Source: Actinomycetaceae bacterium MB13-C1-2 (lineage in GTDB: Bacteria; Actinomycetota; Actinomycetes; Actinomycetales; Actinomycetaceae). Taken from it: 64,000 nt of DNA. The notes beneath the pieces were generated by a model, which saw only the letters and a list, made by a program, of their open reading frames with translations, was not told the origin of the DNA and did no database searches. Where the stretch lies: the NCBI GenBank assembly GCA_035621235.1, contig CP141731.1:1612001-1676000 (forward strand), written 5' to 3'. This document shows, one piece after another, positions 1-8,289 of this stretch. How positions within the stretch are numbered: the stretch's first letter is position 1; every line of letters begins with the position of its first letter. The position numbers and the translations under genes are program-made.

Positions 1-2
1 TG

Positions 3-152
3 CCTGACCTGCGCGGCGGTTTCTCGCACCTAATTGCGGCGCTCGCGGCCGAGGGAACCTCGCATGTCTCTGGTATCGACATGATCTCCAGAGGATATGA
101 GCACTTCATTCATAAGCTTCGTTCCCTTCACGCAGACATCGAATACGCCTAG
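3..152 (+). CDS. murA: UDP-N-acetylglucosamine 1-carboxyvinyltransferase, C-terminal fragment
   Basis: The last 49 codons of a gene that enters from the left edge. The translation contains DLRGGFSHLIAALAAEG followed by ISRGYEHFIHKL, which matches the conserved C-terminal end of MurA (EPSP-synthase fold), where family members read D-L-R-x-G-x-x-x-I-A-x-L-x-A-E-G and then x-RGYE. MurA transfers enolpyruvate from PEP to UDP-GlcNAc, the first committed step of peptidoglycan synthesis in the cytoplasm. Its neighbours (diacylglycerol kinase-like, plsC, gpsA, ddl) are also envelope precursor genes. The body of the protein and its PEP-binding Cys lie outside the window, so the call rests on the tail alone. 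Confidence 0.85.
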   Translation, partial: PDLRGGFSHLIAALAAEGTSHVSGIDMISRGYEHFIHKLRSLHADIEYA

Positions 153-207
153 GAACGGCTTAGTGGAGAAATGGAGCCAGGATAGTTCGAGCGAATCGCC
201 TCGCTCG

Positions 208-1197
208 ATGTCACTTGTCGTCTCCTCAATGTCTGCGCGGGGCCGCTCGTTGAAGCTGGGCCGCGAACTCGTTGAAATCTTGCGCGACGGCGGCTGGCAA
301 GTAGACGTTCACGTAACGAACTCGACCAGTGATGTTGAGTATGAGGCGTCCCTTTCCGACCATCCCTTCATCGGGGCGCTCGGCGGGGATGGTTATCTGA
401 CTGCTGCCGCTCGGGGTTGTATTGGTCATCCGTCTCCGTTGCTTCCCTTCCCGGGGGGACGAGGAAACGACCTCTGTCGGTCCCTTGGCATTGGCGCGGA
501 TTCCTTCGAATGGGCGCGGAAGGTTGCAGCGGCCTCAACCGAGGAGATTAACAGCTGGATCCGACCACTCGACGCAATGCAGGTCAAGTCTGGAGACGGA
601 ACGTACGTTGTGCTCGGTGTCGTTTCGCTGGGGGTCGATGCAACTGCCAACCAGATTGCCAACAACTCGTGGTTCCGCTCCGGCCCGCTGGCATACGCGT
701 GGGGCGCAGCACTCGCGGCTCTTGGAAAATACAGTCCGCTTGAGATCAGCGGAACCATTGAGGGTGAGATTCCGAAGGAGTACCCGGGTAGGGATACCGA
801 CACGGCCATCGCCCACGCAGAAGCGCAGGGCACGGGAGTTTTCCGTCCGGTCCTCGGAGGATGGGTAACTTCGGTCGCGAACACTGGATGGATCGGCGGC
901 GGGGTGAACCTCACGCCGCAATCCCGGACCGATGATGGCCTTCTTGAGATCATTACCCTTGAGGGTATTCCGCGTTTCCGTGCGATAGGAAAGCTTGCCA
1001 AGGTTCTTTCCAGTCGAGCGCTGGACGATCCGGTAGTACACATTTACGAGGGAACGCAGGTTCACCTTGAAAAACCTGCGGGACTGGAAGTCATGGCTGA
1101 CGGCGACGTTATCGGTCGCCTCCCAATGGATGTAAAGGTTCTTCCGAGTGCGCTGAGAGTTGTTGCGCCGCCGAGAGCGACCGAGGAGACAAAATGA
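208..1197 (+). CDS. Diacylglycerol kinase family (YegS/BmrU-like) lipid kinase
   Basis: A 329-residue protein with the diacylglycerol kinase catalytic domain: GGDG at about residues 59-62, then a FPGGRGND stretch equivalent to the P-x-G-T-G-N-D nucleotide loop, and a C-terminal beta-rich half ending in MADGDVIGRLP. The family phosphorylates diacylglycerol or related lipids at the membrane face. The frame is open upstream into murA; ATG at 208 is preferred because the following MSLVVSS strand is where the family fold begins, with GTG at 163 as an alternative, and neither has a strong ribosome site. The stop overlaps the plsC start by four bases (ATGA), so the two are translationally coupled. 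The lipid substrate cannot be deduced. Confidence 0.85.
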   Translation: MSLVVSSMSARGRSLKLGRELVEILRDGGWQVDVHVTNSTSDVEYEASLSDHPFIGALGGDGYLTAAARGCIGHPSPLLPFPGGRGNDLCRSLGIGADSFEWARKVAAASTEEINSWIRPLDAMQVKSGDGTYVVLGVVSLGVDATANQIANNSWFRSGPLAYAWGAALAALGKYSPLEISGTIEGEIPKEYPGRDTDTAIAHAEAQGTGVFRPVLGGWVTSVANTGWIGGGVNLTPQSRTDDGLLEIITLEGIPRFRAIGKLAKVLSSRALDDPVVHIYEGTQVHLEKPAGLEVMADGDVIGRLPMDVKVLPSALRVVAPPRATEETK

Positions 1198-2021
1198 GAA
1201 GCATTGCGCCTCTGCGGCCATACAAGGGCAATCTTCGCGCCGCGTATAGAGCGCTGTTACCGATCATGTGGCCCTTGGTAACAGCATTGGCGAAGCCTCG
1301 TTTGCAGACCTTTGAGAATCTTCCAAAGGAGGGTGCATTTATCCTTGCCCCTAATCACATGTCGAACGCCGACCCGTTCTTGATGGGCTACCTGATGGCC
1401 GATGCCGGCTATGAGATCAGTTTCATGGCAAAGGACTCGCTGTTCCGTGTTCCGGTGCTGGGATGGATTCTCCGGGCCTGGGGCATGATTCCCGTCGTTA
1501 GGAACTCGGCCGCTGCAGCTGACTCTCTGGTTCACGCGCGCGGCGTCCTGGGGCACGACGGCATCGTGGGCTTCTACTTCGAGGGAACACTGACTCAGGA
1601 CCCGGCCTATTGGCCGATGAAAGGCAAGACTGGGCTGGCTCGTCTGGCTCTAGATACCCGAGTTCCAGTGATTCCGGTGGTTCAGTGGGGTGCTCAAGAT
1701 ATCGTGAACCGCTATCTTGAACTGAGGCCGTTCGGGAAACGACCTGAGTTGTTCATCAGGGTGCTGCCTGAGATTGATTACTCGGATCTGCCCGGAGACT
1801 CCAGTAACCACGAGAGTGTGGGAGAGCTGACCCAGCGTCTTCAAGACGTGTTGGAGAAGGGCTCCGCGACCTTGCGTGAGGAGCTTGCTCCAAAGACTCC
1901 ATGGGATCGAACGACCAACGAGAAAAGAAATCCTCGCAAATCTAGACCCTTTTCTAAATGGCGTCGAGAACTGGCGCGGTCGGCAAAGCGGCAGGACGTT
2001 CTACCGGCCACCCCTCGTTAG
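1194..2021 (+). CDS. plsC: 1-acyl-sn-glycerol-3-phosphate acyltransferase
   Basis: A 275-residue PlsC-family acyltransferase. Motif I (NHMSNAD, H-x4-D at residues 55-60) supplies the catalytic His-Asp pair. Motif III is FEGTLTQD, the equivalent of F-P-E-G-T, and the VPVIPVVQWG strand is the last family motif. The enzyme acylates lysophosphatidate to phosphatidate in membrane phospholipid synthesis. It overlaps the lipid kinase by ATGA and lies upstream of gpsA, which makes the glycerol 3-phosphate backbone, so the group forms a lipid precursor cluster. The last 50 residues are basic, low-complexity and beyond the conserved fold. Confidence 0.9.
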   Translation: MRSIAPLRPYKGNLRAAYRALLPIMWPLVTALAKPRLQTFENLPKEGAFILAPNHMSNADPFLMGYLMADAGYEISFMAKDSLFRVPVLGWILRAWGMIPVVRNSAAAADSLVHARGVLGHDGIVGFYFEGTLTQDPAYWPMKGKTGLARLALDTRVPVIPVVQWGAQDIVNRYLELRPFGKRPELFIRVLPEIDYSDLPGDSSNHESVGELTQRLQDVLEKGSATLREELAPKTPWDRTTNEKRNPRKSRPFSKWRRELARSAKRQDVLPATPR

Positions 2022-2180
2022 GTAGCCGTTCCTCGTCGTATAGTCGCTCCCGAGCTGGTGCGCCGACCCAGCACCTCTCCGGTGGCACTCTTGCCTGCCT
2101 TGCGATGAGCCGACCCATCGCACAATCTAGGAAACGAATCCACGGCACAGGATACTTCGCGGCGAGACCAGGCGAGTTCG

Positions 2181-2867
2181 TCACCCGACTCGCTGGATGT
2201 CAATCACGACACGGCTCGGGTTTGAGAGTTGGAAGATTCGATACGGGGCCTTTTGTGTCATCCCGATGACGACGTGCGATCTCCCCTCGTAGGTTCCGTC
2301 ATAGATAGCACTTATCTCTCCGGTGGCCTTTGCTGAGAAGTCGTCATAAACCAGCGACCAGTCCTCGTCCGTCTCTGGAATTCTGGTTCCGGTGATGGCA
2401 ATGTCAAGAAACTCGTTGCCCGAAATGACGAGGGGTTCGCCGCGGCCCTCTTCGACGGGGTTGTCGGTCCATCTAGTGGTCCACCCGACTGAGGTGTCGC
2501 CTTGCAGGTCAATAACGATCCGATCGAAGTCGTCATGTTCCGCGAGACGCATCCCGGTCACCAGCGCGGTTTCGACAACGGGAGCCACTGGTTCACCAAC
2601 CGTCTCATCGGTGAGCCATGGAATAGAGATCTGTTGCTCGGAAGACTCATCCTCCGCCGTCTCTTCGCTCTGTACATCGGCCGGGGATGAAGGCCCAGAA
2701 GCAGGGGCTTTCTCTTCTTCCTGAACCGTCGGCTCCGATTGGTTGGATGAGTCGGGCGCAGCGGCGGGGCTACTAGAACAGCTTGTGATCAGCAGGAGAG
2801 CGACCATGGCTGACGTCGCCGTAGACAATTTTTTGGACAACGCAGTCCTTTTGGACAATGCAGTCAC
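2181..2867 (-). CDS. Lipoprotein with AMIN-like domain
   Basis: A 228-residue predicted lipoprotein. GTG at 2867 is chosen as start because GGAGG sits six bases upstream on the minus strand. A basic N-terminus and the hydrophobic stretch MVALLLITSC follow, with ITSC as lipobox and the lipidated Cys at residue 30. An acidic and Ser/Pro-rich linker runs to about residue 75. The C-terminal domain holds FDRIVIDLQGD and ends in RVVIDIQ, typical of the AMIN-like domains of actinobacterial envelope lipoproteins, which are thought to bind wall polymers. It diverges from gpsA across 112 bp. The domain name is by resemblance only; no function is established. Confidence 0.75.
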   Translation of the reverse strand: MTALSKRTALSKKLSTATSAMVALLLITSCSSSPAAAPDSSNQSEPTVQEEEKAPASGPSSPADVQSEETAEDESSEQQISIPWLTDETVGEPVAPVVETALVTGMRLAEHDDFDRIVIDLQGDTSVGWTTRWTDNPVEEGRGEPLVISGNEFLDIAITGTRIPETDEDWSLVYDDFSAKATGEISAIYDGTYEGRSHVVIGMTQKAPYRIFQLSNPSRVVIDIQRVG

Positions 2868-2979
2868 GTCCCACCTCCAAATGCCGACTCCCGGTGTAGG
2901 GCCGGTGTGCCTCAACCGTAACGCGGCTAGGCTGGATGGTGAGGTAAAGCGCGCGGCGCGTGAACAAAGGAGGACTGCT

Positions 2980-3999
2980 GTGAGTTCCGAGAAAGTAGCG
3001 GTGTTGGGAACGGGGTCATGGGGGACCACTTTTGCACAAGTGCTTGCGGACGCGGGACACCGGGTGACAATGTGGGGCCGACGCGACGCGGTCGTTGAGA
3101 TGATCAATGCTCACGAAAACTCCTCATACCTGCCGGGCATTGATCTGTCTGAGTCAATCATTGCCACGACTGACCTCGATAAAGCTCTGGACGAAGCCGA
3201 GATGGTCTTTGTCGCAGTTCCAGTAGCGGCGACGGCAGAAGTGGTTACAGAAGCATCGGCAAGCAACTCAGATGCCGTGTATGTCTCGCTCGCGAAAGGC
3301 ATCGAGACGGGCTCGCGCAGAACGATTACGGAAATTATTCGCAGTGCTGGGAATCTCGACTCGTCGCAGGTCGCTTTGATTTCCGGCCCTAACCTCTCAA
3401 TGGAGATTGCGATGAAGCAACCGACAGCTTCAGTTGCAGCGAGCACTGACCTCGACACCGGAAAGCGGTTGGCGAAGATGTGTCACAACGCCTACTTCCG
3501 CCCCTACGTGTCAACTGACGTTATTGGCTGTGAGATCGCCGGGTCGACGAAGAACGTCATCGCGATAGCGATTGGGGCTTCCGAGGGCATGGGACTAGGA
3601 GCCAATACTCGCGCGACGTTGATGACCAGAGGACTCGCCGAGATGACGCGTCTGGGAACCGCTGTGGGAGCAAGCCCTGGAACTTTTGCGGGCCTGGCGG
3701 GAATGGGTGACCTGGTCGCAACCTGTTCGTCGAGGCTGTCACGTAACTACTCCCTCGGATATCGCATGGGCAAAGGAATGAGCCTCGAGGAAGCCCTGAA
3801 CCTGTCTCCTGGCGTGGCTGAGGGGGCTAAGACCGCAGGACCCCTGCTGGAGTACGCGACTGAGCGCGAGGTCGATATGCCCATCACCACGGCTGTCGTG
3901 GCTGGGCTGAGCGGTGAGGCGACGGTACAGGAGATGGGGGAGATGCTCCTCGGACGCCCCCAAAAGATGGACGGGTGGGAAATCGAGTTTCTTGACTGA
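2980..3999 (+). CDS. gpsA: NAD(P)-dependent glycerol-3-phosphate dehydrogenase
   Basis: A 339-residue enzyme. GTG at 2980 is chosen because AAAGGAGG lies just upstream and the Rossmann strand VAVLGTGSWGTTFA (GxGxxG) starts at residue 5. Family blocks follow in order: the AVPV region, SGPNLSMEIA, the catalytic lysine in GSTKNVIAI, and GLAGMGDLVATCSS with SRN. GpsA reduces dihydroxyacetone phosphate to sn-glycerol 3-phosphate for phospholipid synthesis, fitting the adjacent plsC. The next gene, ddl, starts 31 bases after its stop. Confidence 0.95.
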   Translation: MSSEKVAVLGTGSWGTTFAQVLADAGHRVTMWGRRDAVVEMINAHENSSYLPGIDLSESIIATTDLDKALDEAEMVFVAVPVAATAEVVTEASASNSDAVYVSLAKGIETGSRRTITEIIRSAGNLDSSQVALISGPNLSMEIAMKQPTASVAASTDLDTGKRLAKMCHNAYFRPYVSTDVIGCEIAGSTKNVIAIAIGASEGMGLGANTRATLMTRGLAEMTRLGTAVGASPGTFAGLAGMGDLVATCSSRLSRNYSLGYRMGKGMSLEEALNLSPGVAEGAKTAGPLLEYATEREVDMPITTAVVAGLSGEATVQEMGEMLLGRPQKMDGWEIEFLD

Positions 4000-4030
4000 T
4001 CGGTTTGCGGTAGTGAGCCACGCGAGCAAT

Positions 4031-5185
4031 ATGATTACCTCCATGGCAAAGACCACCGAGCGAATCGATTCTCGCCCACTCCTCGTCCTCCTTTTCGGGG
4101 GAAGGTCGGGTGAACACCAGATCAGCTGCGCGACGGCGGGCGGTGTACTAAGGGCCATTGACGGCGCTCTATGGGACGTACGGGCCGTGGGAATATCGCC
4201 CGATGGCGAATGGGTTCCTCTGCCGAGTAAGCCCGAGGAATATGATCTAAAGGATGACTCGGGCTACACCGTGACTGCCGACCATCGGCGCGTTACATTC
4301 CTTCCTGGTTCGCCACGTTTGATCGAGTACGAGGTCGACACGAAAGGAAACCCAGTAGACGAGTCCATTTCGGTCATAGGTGACGTTGACGTCGTTTTCC
4401 CTCTGCTGCACGGTCCGTATGGTGAAGACGGCACGGTGCAGGGGCTACTTGAGTTCAGCGGGGTGAAATATGTCGGATGCGGGGTGGCCTCGTCCGCTGT
4501 GTGTCAAGACAAGCACCTCACGAAGACGGTTCTGAAGAATGCGGGGATCGATGTAGGACAGTGGGTTGCATTCACCCGAGAACAGTGGGACAGAGACTCA
4601 CTGCGAATCAAGGAGGACATCGCCGCGCTGGGGCTTCCTGTATTCGTGAAGCCGTGCCGAGCTGGCTCCTCGCTTGGAGTAACGCGTGTCGACAATGACT
4701 ACGAACTGGATGCCGCGATCAAGGACGCGCAGCACCACGATCCACGGGTGATCGTAGAGAGGGCTGCGGGCGGACGCGAGGTGGAGTGCGGGGTCCTCGC
4801 CATGGCCAGTGGAGAGGTACACGCGTCGGCGATCGGGGAGATCAACGTCCTCGGTGATACTTTCTACGACTACAGGACCAAGTATTTCAATCCGGACGGG
4901 GTCGATCTGCAATGCCCCGCCGATCTACCCGATGGGGTAGGAGACCGGATTCGAGAGATCGCAGTGCGGGCGTTCGAAGCGGTCGCAGGTGAAGGAATCT
5001 CAAGGGTTGATTTTTTCTATGATCCTGAGACCGACAAGATCACCCTGAATGAGATCAATACGATGCCCGGCTTTACACCTTTTTCCATGTATCCCACCAT
5101 GTTTAGGGAATCGGGCTTGGCATACGCGGAGTTGATCGAAGCGCTACTGCAAGAGGCGATCAGCCGTCCGAATGGCCTCAGGTAG
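4031..5185 (+). CDS. ddl: D-alanine--D-alanine ligase
   Basis: A 384-residue ATP-grasp ligase that joins two D-alanines for the peptidoglycan stem peptide. LLFGGRSGEHQIS opens the N-terminal D-Ala domain, LLHGPYGEDGTVQG gives the substrate loop, SAVCQDKHLTK the linker, FVKPCRAGSSLGV the ATP-binding lysine region, and EINTMPGFTPFSMYP the Mg-binding C-terminal motif. The start is uncertain: ATG 4031 and ATG 4043 are both in frame without a clear ribosome site, and the frame is open further upstream into gpsA. The gpsA-ddl order is common in actinobacteria. Confidence 0.93.
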   Translation: MITSMAKTTERIDSRPLLVLLFGGRSGEHQISCATAGGVLRAIDGALWDVRAVGISPDGEWVPLPSKPEEYDLKDDSGYTVTADHRRVTFLPGSPRLIEYEVDTKGNPVDESISVIGDVDVVFPLLHGPYGEDGTVQGLLEFSGVKYVGCGVASSAVCQDKHLTKTVLKNAGIDVGQWVAFTREQWDRDSLRIKEDIAALGLPVFVKPCRAGSSLGVTRVDNDYELDAAIKDAQHHDPRVIVERAAGGREVECGVLAMASGEVHASAIGEINVLGDTFYDYRTKYFNPDGVDLQCPADLPDGVGDRIREIAVRAFEAVAGEGISRVDFFYDPETDKITLNEINTMPGFTPFSMYPTMFRESGLAYAELIEALLQEAISRPNGLR

Positions 5186-5234
5186 ACTCCGTCACGTTCT
5201 CTCCTCCCAAAGACTTTCCGGGTAACGTTGGAAC

Positions 5235-6149
5235 ATGAGTAAGCCCAAAGTGACCCTGGCAACTGCGGCAACGTTGCCCGATCTTTACCCTGATGAGGCC
5301 GGTCTCCTTGACGCAATGGCCGAGCGCGGCATGGACCCCCAGATCAAAATCTGGAACGATCCGAATGTCGATTGGAATGACGCGGGCATCGTTGTGGTTC
5401 GTTCCGTCGTTGACTACGCCAGGGATCGGAAGAGCTTCCTGGAGTGGGCCAGCGGAATCCCGCGGATTCTCAACAGCTACGACGTGCTGACCTGGAATAG
5501 CGATAAGCACTATTTGCAGGAGTTAGCTAAGCGTGGTCTGCCGACTATCACGACTACCTGGGTAGGGGCCGACAAGCACTACAACAAACACCAGGTCCAC
5601 TCACGTTTCCCGGCCTTCGGCGACTTTGTTTTGAAGCCAACCGTCTCCTCGGGCGTTAGGGATATCGGGCGGTACTCGACGGACAGTATCGAGGCGCGGC
5701 AGGCCGCGATTGCTCAAGCGATGGACCTATTGGGTAACGGACGCGACATCATGATTCAGCGGTACGAGGAGGCGGTAGACATCCACGGCGAGATGTCGAT
5801 GGTTTTCTTCAATGGCATGCTGTCGCACGTAGTTCAAAAGGGAGCGCTACTTAATCCGGCTCAGGTTACCGATGAACGCATCAAGGAGACTTACGTTCAG
5901 GCCACCGAAGCCCGAGACCAGGAGCTTCGTTGGGCGGAGCAAATTCACTCCGTCGTTCACGACTACGTCCGTGAGCGCACTGGCCGGGATGAGCAGTTCC
6001 TGTTCAACCGTGTCGACATTGTGCCGGATGGCAACGGCTCCTTCCTGGTTATGGAGTTGGCCATGGTTGATGCGGATCTCTACCTGGATTCGACCCCGAC
6101 CGCGATTCGCAACTTTGCCGATGCGATCTCGGTGCGCGCATTTTGGTGA
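5235..6149 (+). CDS. ATP-grasp ligase, DcsG/RimK-like, substrate unknown
   Basis: A 304-residue ATP-grasp protein of the family that includes the D-cycloserine synthetase DcsG and RimK-like enzymes. A divergent N-terminal domain (IWNDPNVDWNDAGIVVVRS) is followed by LPTITTTWVG, FVLKPTVSSGVRDIGRYS (ATP-binding lysine and glycine-rich loop), MIQRYEEAV, a GEMSMVFFNG strand, and FNRVDIVPDGNG with MELAMVDADLYLD in the Mg-binding position. Such enzymes form amide or related bonds with ATP through an acyl phosphate. It follows ddl in the same direction 49 bases on and is nearly contiguous with the metallopeptidase gene. The substrate cannot be read from the sequence. Confidence 0.75.
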   Translation: MSKPKVTLATAATLPDLYPDEAGLLDAMAERGMDPQIKIWNDPNVDWNDAGIVVVRSVVDYARDRKSFLEWASGIPRILNSYDVLTWNSDKHYLQELAKRGLPTITTTWVGADKHYNKHQVHSRFPAFGDFVLKPTVSSGVRDIGRYSTDSIEARQAAIAQAMDLLGNGRDIMIQRYEEAVDIHGEMSMVFFNGMLSHVVQKGALLNPAQVTDERIKETYVQATEARDQELRWAEQIHSVVHDYVRERTGRDEQFLFNRVDIVPDGNGSFLVMELAMVDADLYLDSTPTAIRNFADAISVRAFW

Positions 6150-6155
6150 TGGTCT

Positions 6156-6536
6156 TTGGATAGTTCCGAGCCGTTGGGAGCGGACGATGGGTCACCGGTC
6201 ACCGATGCTGAGTTTGAGGAGATGGTCGAACAAGCACTTGAGTCCATCCCACCGGAGCTTGCACAAATGGTGGAGAACTGCGCGTTTATCGTCGAGGATG
6301 AGCCGCAGTGGGGGAGGGGGACGCTGCTTGGGTTGTACCAGGGCAGGCCAATAACGTCGCGGCAGGACTATTACGGAGTTCTGCCAGACACTATCACCAT
6401 CTATCAGGGTCCCCTGGTACGCCACTATCCGGATCGCGAGGAGTTACGGAAGCAGGTGCACAGAACGGTGATCCACGAGGTTGGACACTACTTCGGGTTC
6501 GACGAGGAGGAATTGCGCGATCTGGGCTGGGGGTAG
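6156..6536 (+). CDS. Metallopeptidase family protein (minimal MMP-like)
   Basis: A 126-residue protein with the zinc metallopeptidase motif HEVGHYFGFDEEEL near the C-terminus (HExxH, third ligand probably the following Asp/Glu). The body matches the minimal matrix-metalloprotease-like family: a VEQALESIPPEL helix, LLGLYQGRPI, GVLPDTITIYQGP. TTG at 6156 is the likely start, six bases after the ATP-grasp stop, because the conserved region begins soon after it and no upstream in-frame start exists. No signal peptide is seen, so it is probably cytoplasmic. The family's substrates are unknown. Confidence 0.82.
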   Translation: MDSSEPLGADDGSPVTDAEFEEMVEQALESIPPELAQMVENCAFIVEDEPQWGRGTLLGLYQGRPITSRQDYYGVLPDTITIYQGPLVRHYPDREELRKQVHRTVIHEVGHYFGFDEEELRDLGWG

Positions 6537-6789
6537 AGGCGCTGACAGCTTTGTTCAGTATTCGTTCGTGATTCGTCCCCGTTGGGATTCTGGCTCTTTC
6601 GTGTTCCGTGTCGCTCGATTTCTGTTCACATTCGGGTAGCGTTGCGCTCTTGCTTGACGCTCGTTACGCTCACGTTTTTCCGTCCTAGATGTGAGGTATG
6701 CCAGACCACCCGCTCTGCGTTCTTCTCTGGCCCAACGCCCTGGTAATATCGTCTATTGCTGAGGTCGGCCACAAGCGGACTTTAGCGAT

Positions 6790-6863
6790 GGTGGCTGTAG
6801 CTCAGTTGGTAGAGCCCCGGCTTGTGGTGCCGGTTGTCGCGGGTTCGAGTCCCGTCAGCCACC
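6790..6863 (+). tRNA. tRNA-His (GTG)
   Basis: A complete cloverleaf: acceptor GTGGCTG/CAGCCAC, D-arm GCTC-AGTTGGTA-GAGC, anticodon arm CCGGC-TTGTGGT-GCCGG with anticodon GTG, T-arm GCGGG-TTCGAGT-CCCGT. The base before the acceptor stem (6790) is G and pairs with the C discriminator at 6863, the encoded G-1:C73 pair diagnostic of tRNA-His. CCA is not encoded; the next bases are CCG. Confidence 0.97.
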
Positions 6864-6869
6864 CCGATG

Positions 6870-6911
6870 CCCCCAGAAGACGTTGAAATATCAATGGTTT
6901 CTGGGGGTTTT
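6870..6911 (+). terminator. Intrinsic terminator of tRNA-His
   Basis: CCCCCAGAA (6870-6878) pairs with TTCTGGGGG (ending 6907), with an inner CGTTGA/TCAATG stem around an AATA loop, followed directly by TTTTG. It begins seven bases after the tRNA, so it should end the tRNA transcript. Confidence 0.85.
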
Positions 6912-6993
6912 GTTTGTCTTGTCGTGCCGCGCGGGGCAGGCAAAACCTGTCAAAGTAAGGCACCTGTGACCATTACCCTGTACCAGTAGCCCC

Positions 6994-7161
6994 ATGTTTA
7001 CCCCACTAGGCAACCTGACTGACGCTTACGTTGAGGACAACATGACGAGAGGCCAGTCCGATCCTGCGAAGTCGGGTTCACTGTGGACCATGACCGCTGA
7101 CACTCAGAAGGCGTTCGAAGTGTTGACGTTGACTGAGGCTAAGGCAGTGCGGTTTTGGTAA
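6994..7161 (+). CDS. Possible small ORF beside tRNA-His (55 aa), unrecognised
   Basis: An ATG-started frame of 55 codons beginning MFTPLGNLTDAYVEDN and ending AKAVRFW. It has no convincing ribosome site and no recognisable motif. It is the only reading frame of any size in the 350 bp between the tRNA-His terminator and the CDF gene. It may be a genuine small gene, a decayed fragment next to a tRNA, or chance. Nothing else is visible in 6912-7264. Confidence 0.2.
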   Translation: MFTPLGNLTDAYVEDNMTRGQSDPAKSGSLWTMTADTQKAFEVLTLTEAKAVRFW

Positions 7162-7264
7162 ATATCCGCCAGAGTGGTTCTCGCGGCCTGGACTCACCAG
7201 GGGTTCTTTGCGACGCTCGTGCGTCTCGGTGGGCCTGGGAACGGTATCGTGACAGGTGCGGTAC

Positions 7265-8188
7265 CTACCGCATTGGCGGGATGGGAACTTCTCCGACGGG
7301 AATGTCCCGGTAGGATTCAGGATCCTCGATTGGTTCGATGTGAGTGACCACCACCAGACCTGGAAGCGCAGTTTCCATCTCCGACTCGATCTGCTCGATA
7401 AAGCGGTGCCCTTCGGCCACGGTCCAGTCGCCCGGCACCAGTGCATCGACATTGGCATACTTGCCCTGTCCCGCGATGCGCGTCTGTAGCCCGTGGAACT
7501 GAACCTTATCGGTGGTATGCGACTGGAGAATGCTGACGAGGGTTGCGTTCTCGGCCTCGGGCAGCGTGTGGTCCATTAGTCCTTGTACAGACTCCGAAAC
7601 GAGGCGGGCCCCGGTTACTACGATGTTGACCCCGACAATGAAACCCACTATCGGATCAAGTCGCTCCCATCCGGTGAGTGCGACTAGACCGATGCCGACC
7701 AGCACCCCAACTGATGTGATGACATCGGTGAAGAGGTGTTTGCCATCGGCTTCAAGTGTGATGGAGCCATACCGTCTCCCAGCTCGCAGCAGAATGAATC
7801 CAACGACCCCGTTAATCACGGCCGCGACGAGAGAGACGATCAGGCCGGCGCCTATGTGCTCCAAGGGCTTGGGGTGGATGAAGCGTTCAACGGACATGAA
7901 CATGATCACCGCCGCCGCGACGAAAATCATTACTCCTTCGACCGCAGCAGAGAAGTACTCGGCCTTCGAGCGGCCATAGGTGTACTTTGAGTCCGCGGGT
8001 CGGACGATTGTCTTAAGAGCAATCAAGGCGACGATAGCAGCGGCGAGATTAACGATCGACTCCGCCGCATCAGAGAGCAATCCAACCGAGCCGGTTAGTG
8101 CCCAGGCGCCAGTCTTCAATGCGATGGTTACAATCGCTGCAGCGATCGACAACCACGCGAAACGACTAAGATCACGGCTTTCTTGCAC
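7265..8188 (-). CDS. Cation diffusion facilitator (CDF) family metal efflux transporter
   Basis: A 307-residue inner-membrane antiporter expected to export Zn2+, Co2+, Fe2+ or Mn2+ in exchange for protons. About six transmembrane helices fill residues 10-210. The metal-site signatures are LLSDAAESIVN in helix II and DGKHLFTDVITS in helix V (H-x3-D). The C-terminal 90 residues form the soluble domain (VQFHGLQTRIAGQGKYANVD). GTG at 8188 is the start, with GGGAGA about ten bases upstream. It lies downstream of the TipA-like regulator on the same strand, about 100 bases away, so co-transcription is possible. The metal cannot be assigned. Confidence 0.9.
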   Translation of the reverse strand: MQESRDLSRFAWLSIAAAIVTIALKTGAWALTGSVGLLSDAAESIVNLAAAIVALIALKTIVRPADSKYTYGRSKAEYFSAAVEGVMIFVAAAVIMFMSVERFIHPKPLEHIGAGLIVSLVAAVINGVVGFILLRAGRRYGSITLEADGKHLFTDVITSVGVLVGIGLVALTGWERLDPIVGFIVGVNIVVTGARLVSESVQGLMDHTLPEAENATLVSILQSHTTDKVQFHGLQTRIAGQGKYANVDALVPGDWTVAEGHRFIEQIESEMETALPGLVVVTHIEPIEDPESYRDIPVGEVPIPPMR

Positions 8189-8289
8189 GAGTGTTCGCTC
8201 TCCCTAGTTGTCCTGGCCGAGCGTAATCGTAGTCGCCGACCGCGGTCTTCTACAGTCTGACTGATGAATGACTCCGTCAACCGTTGGTA

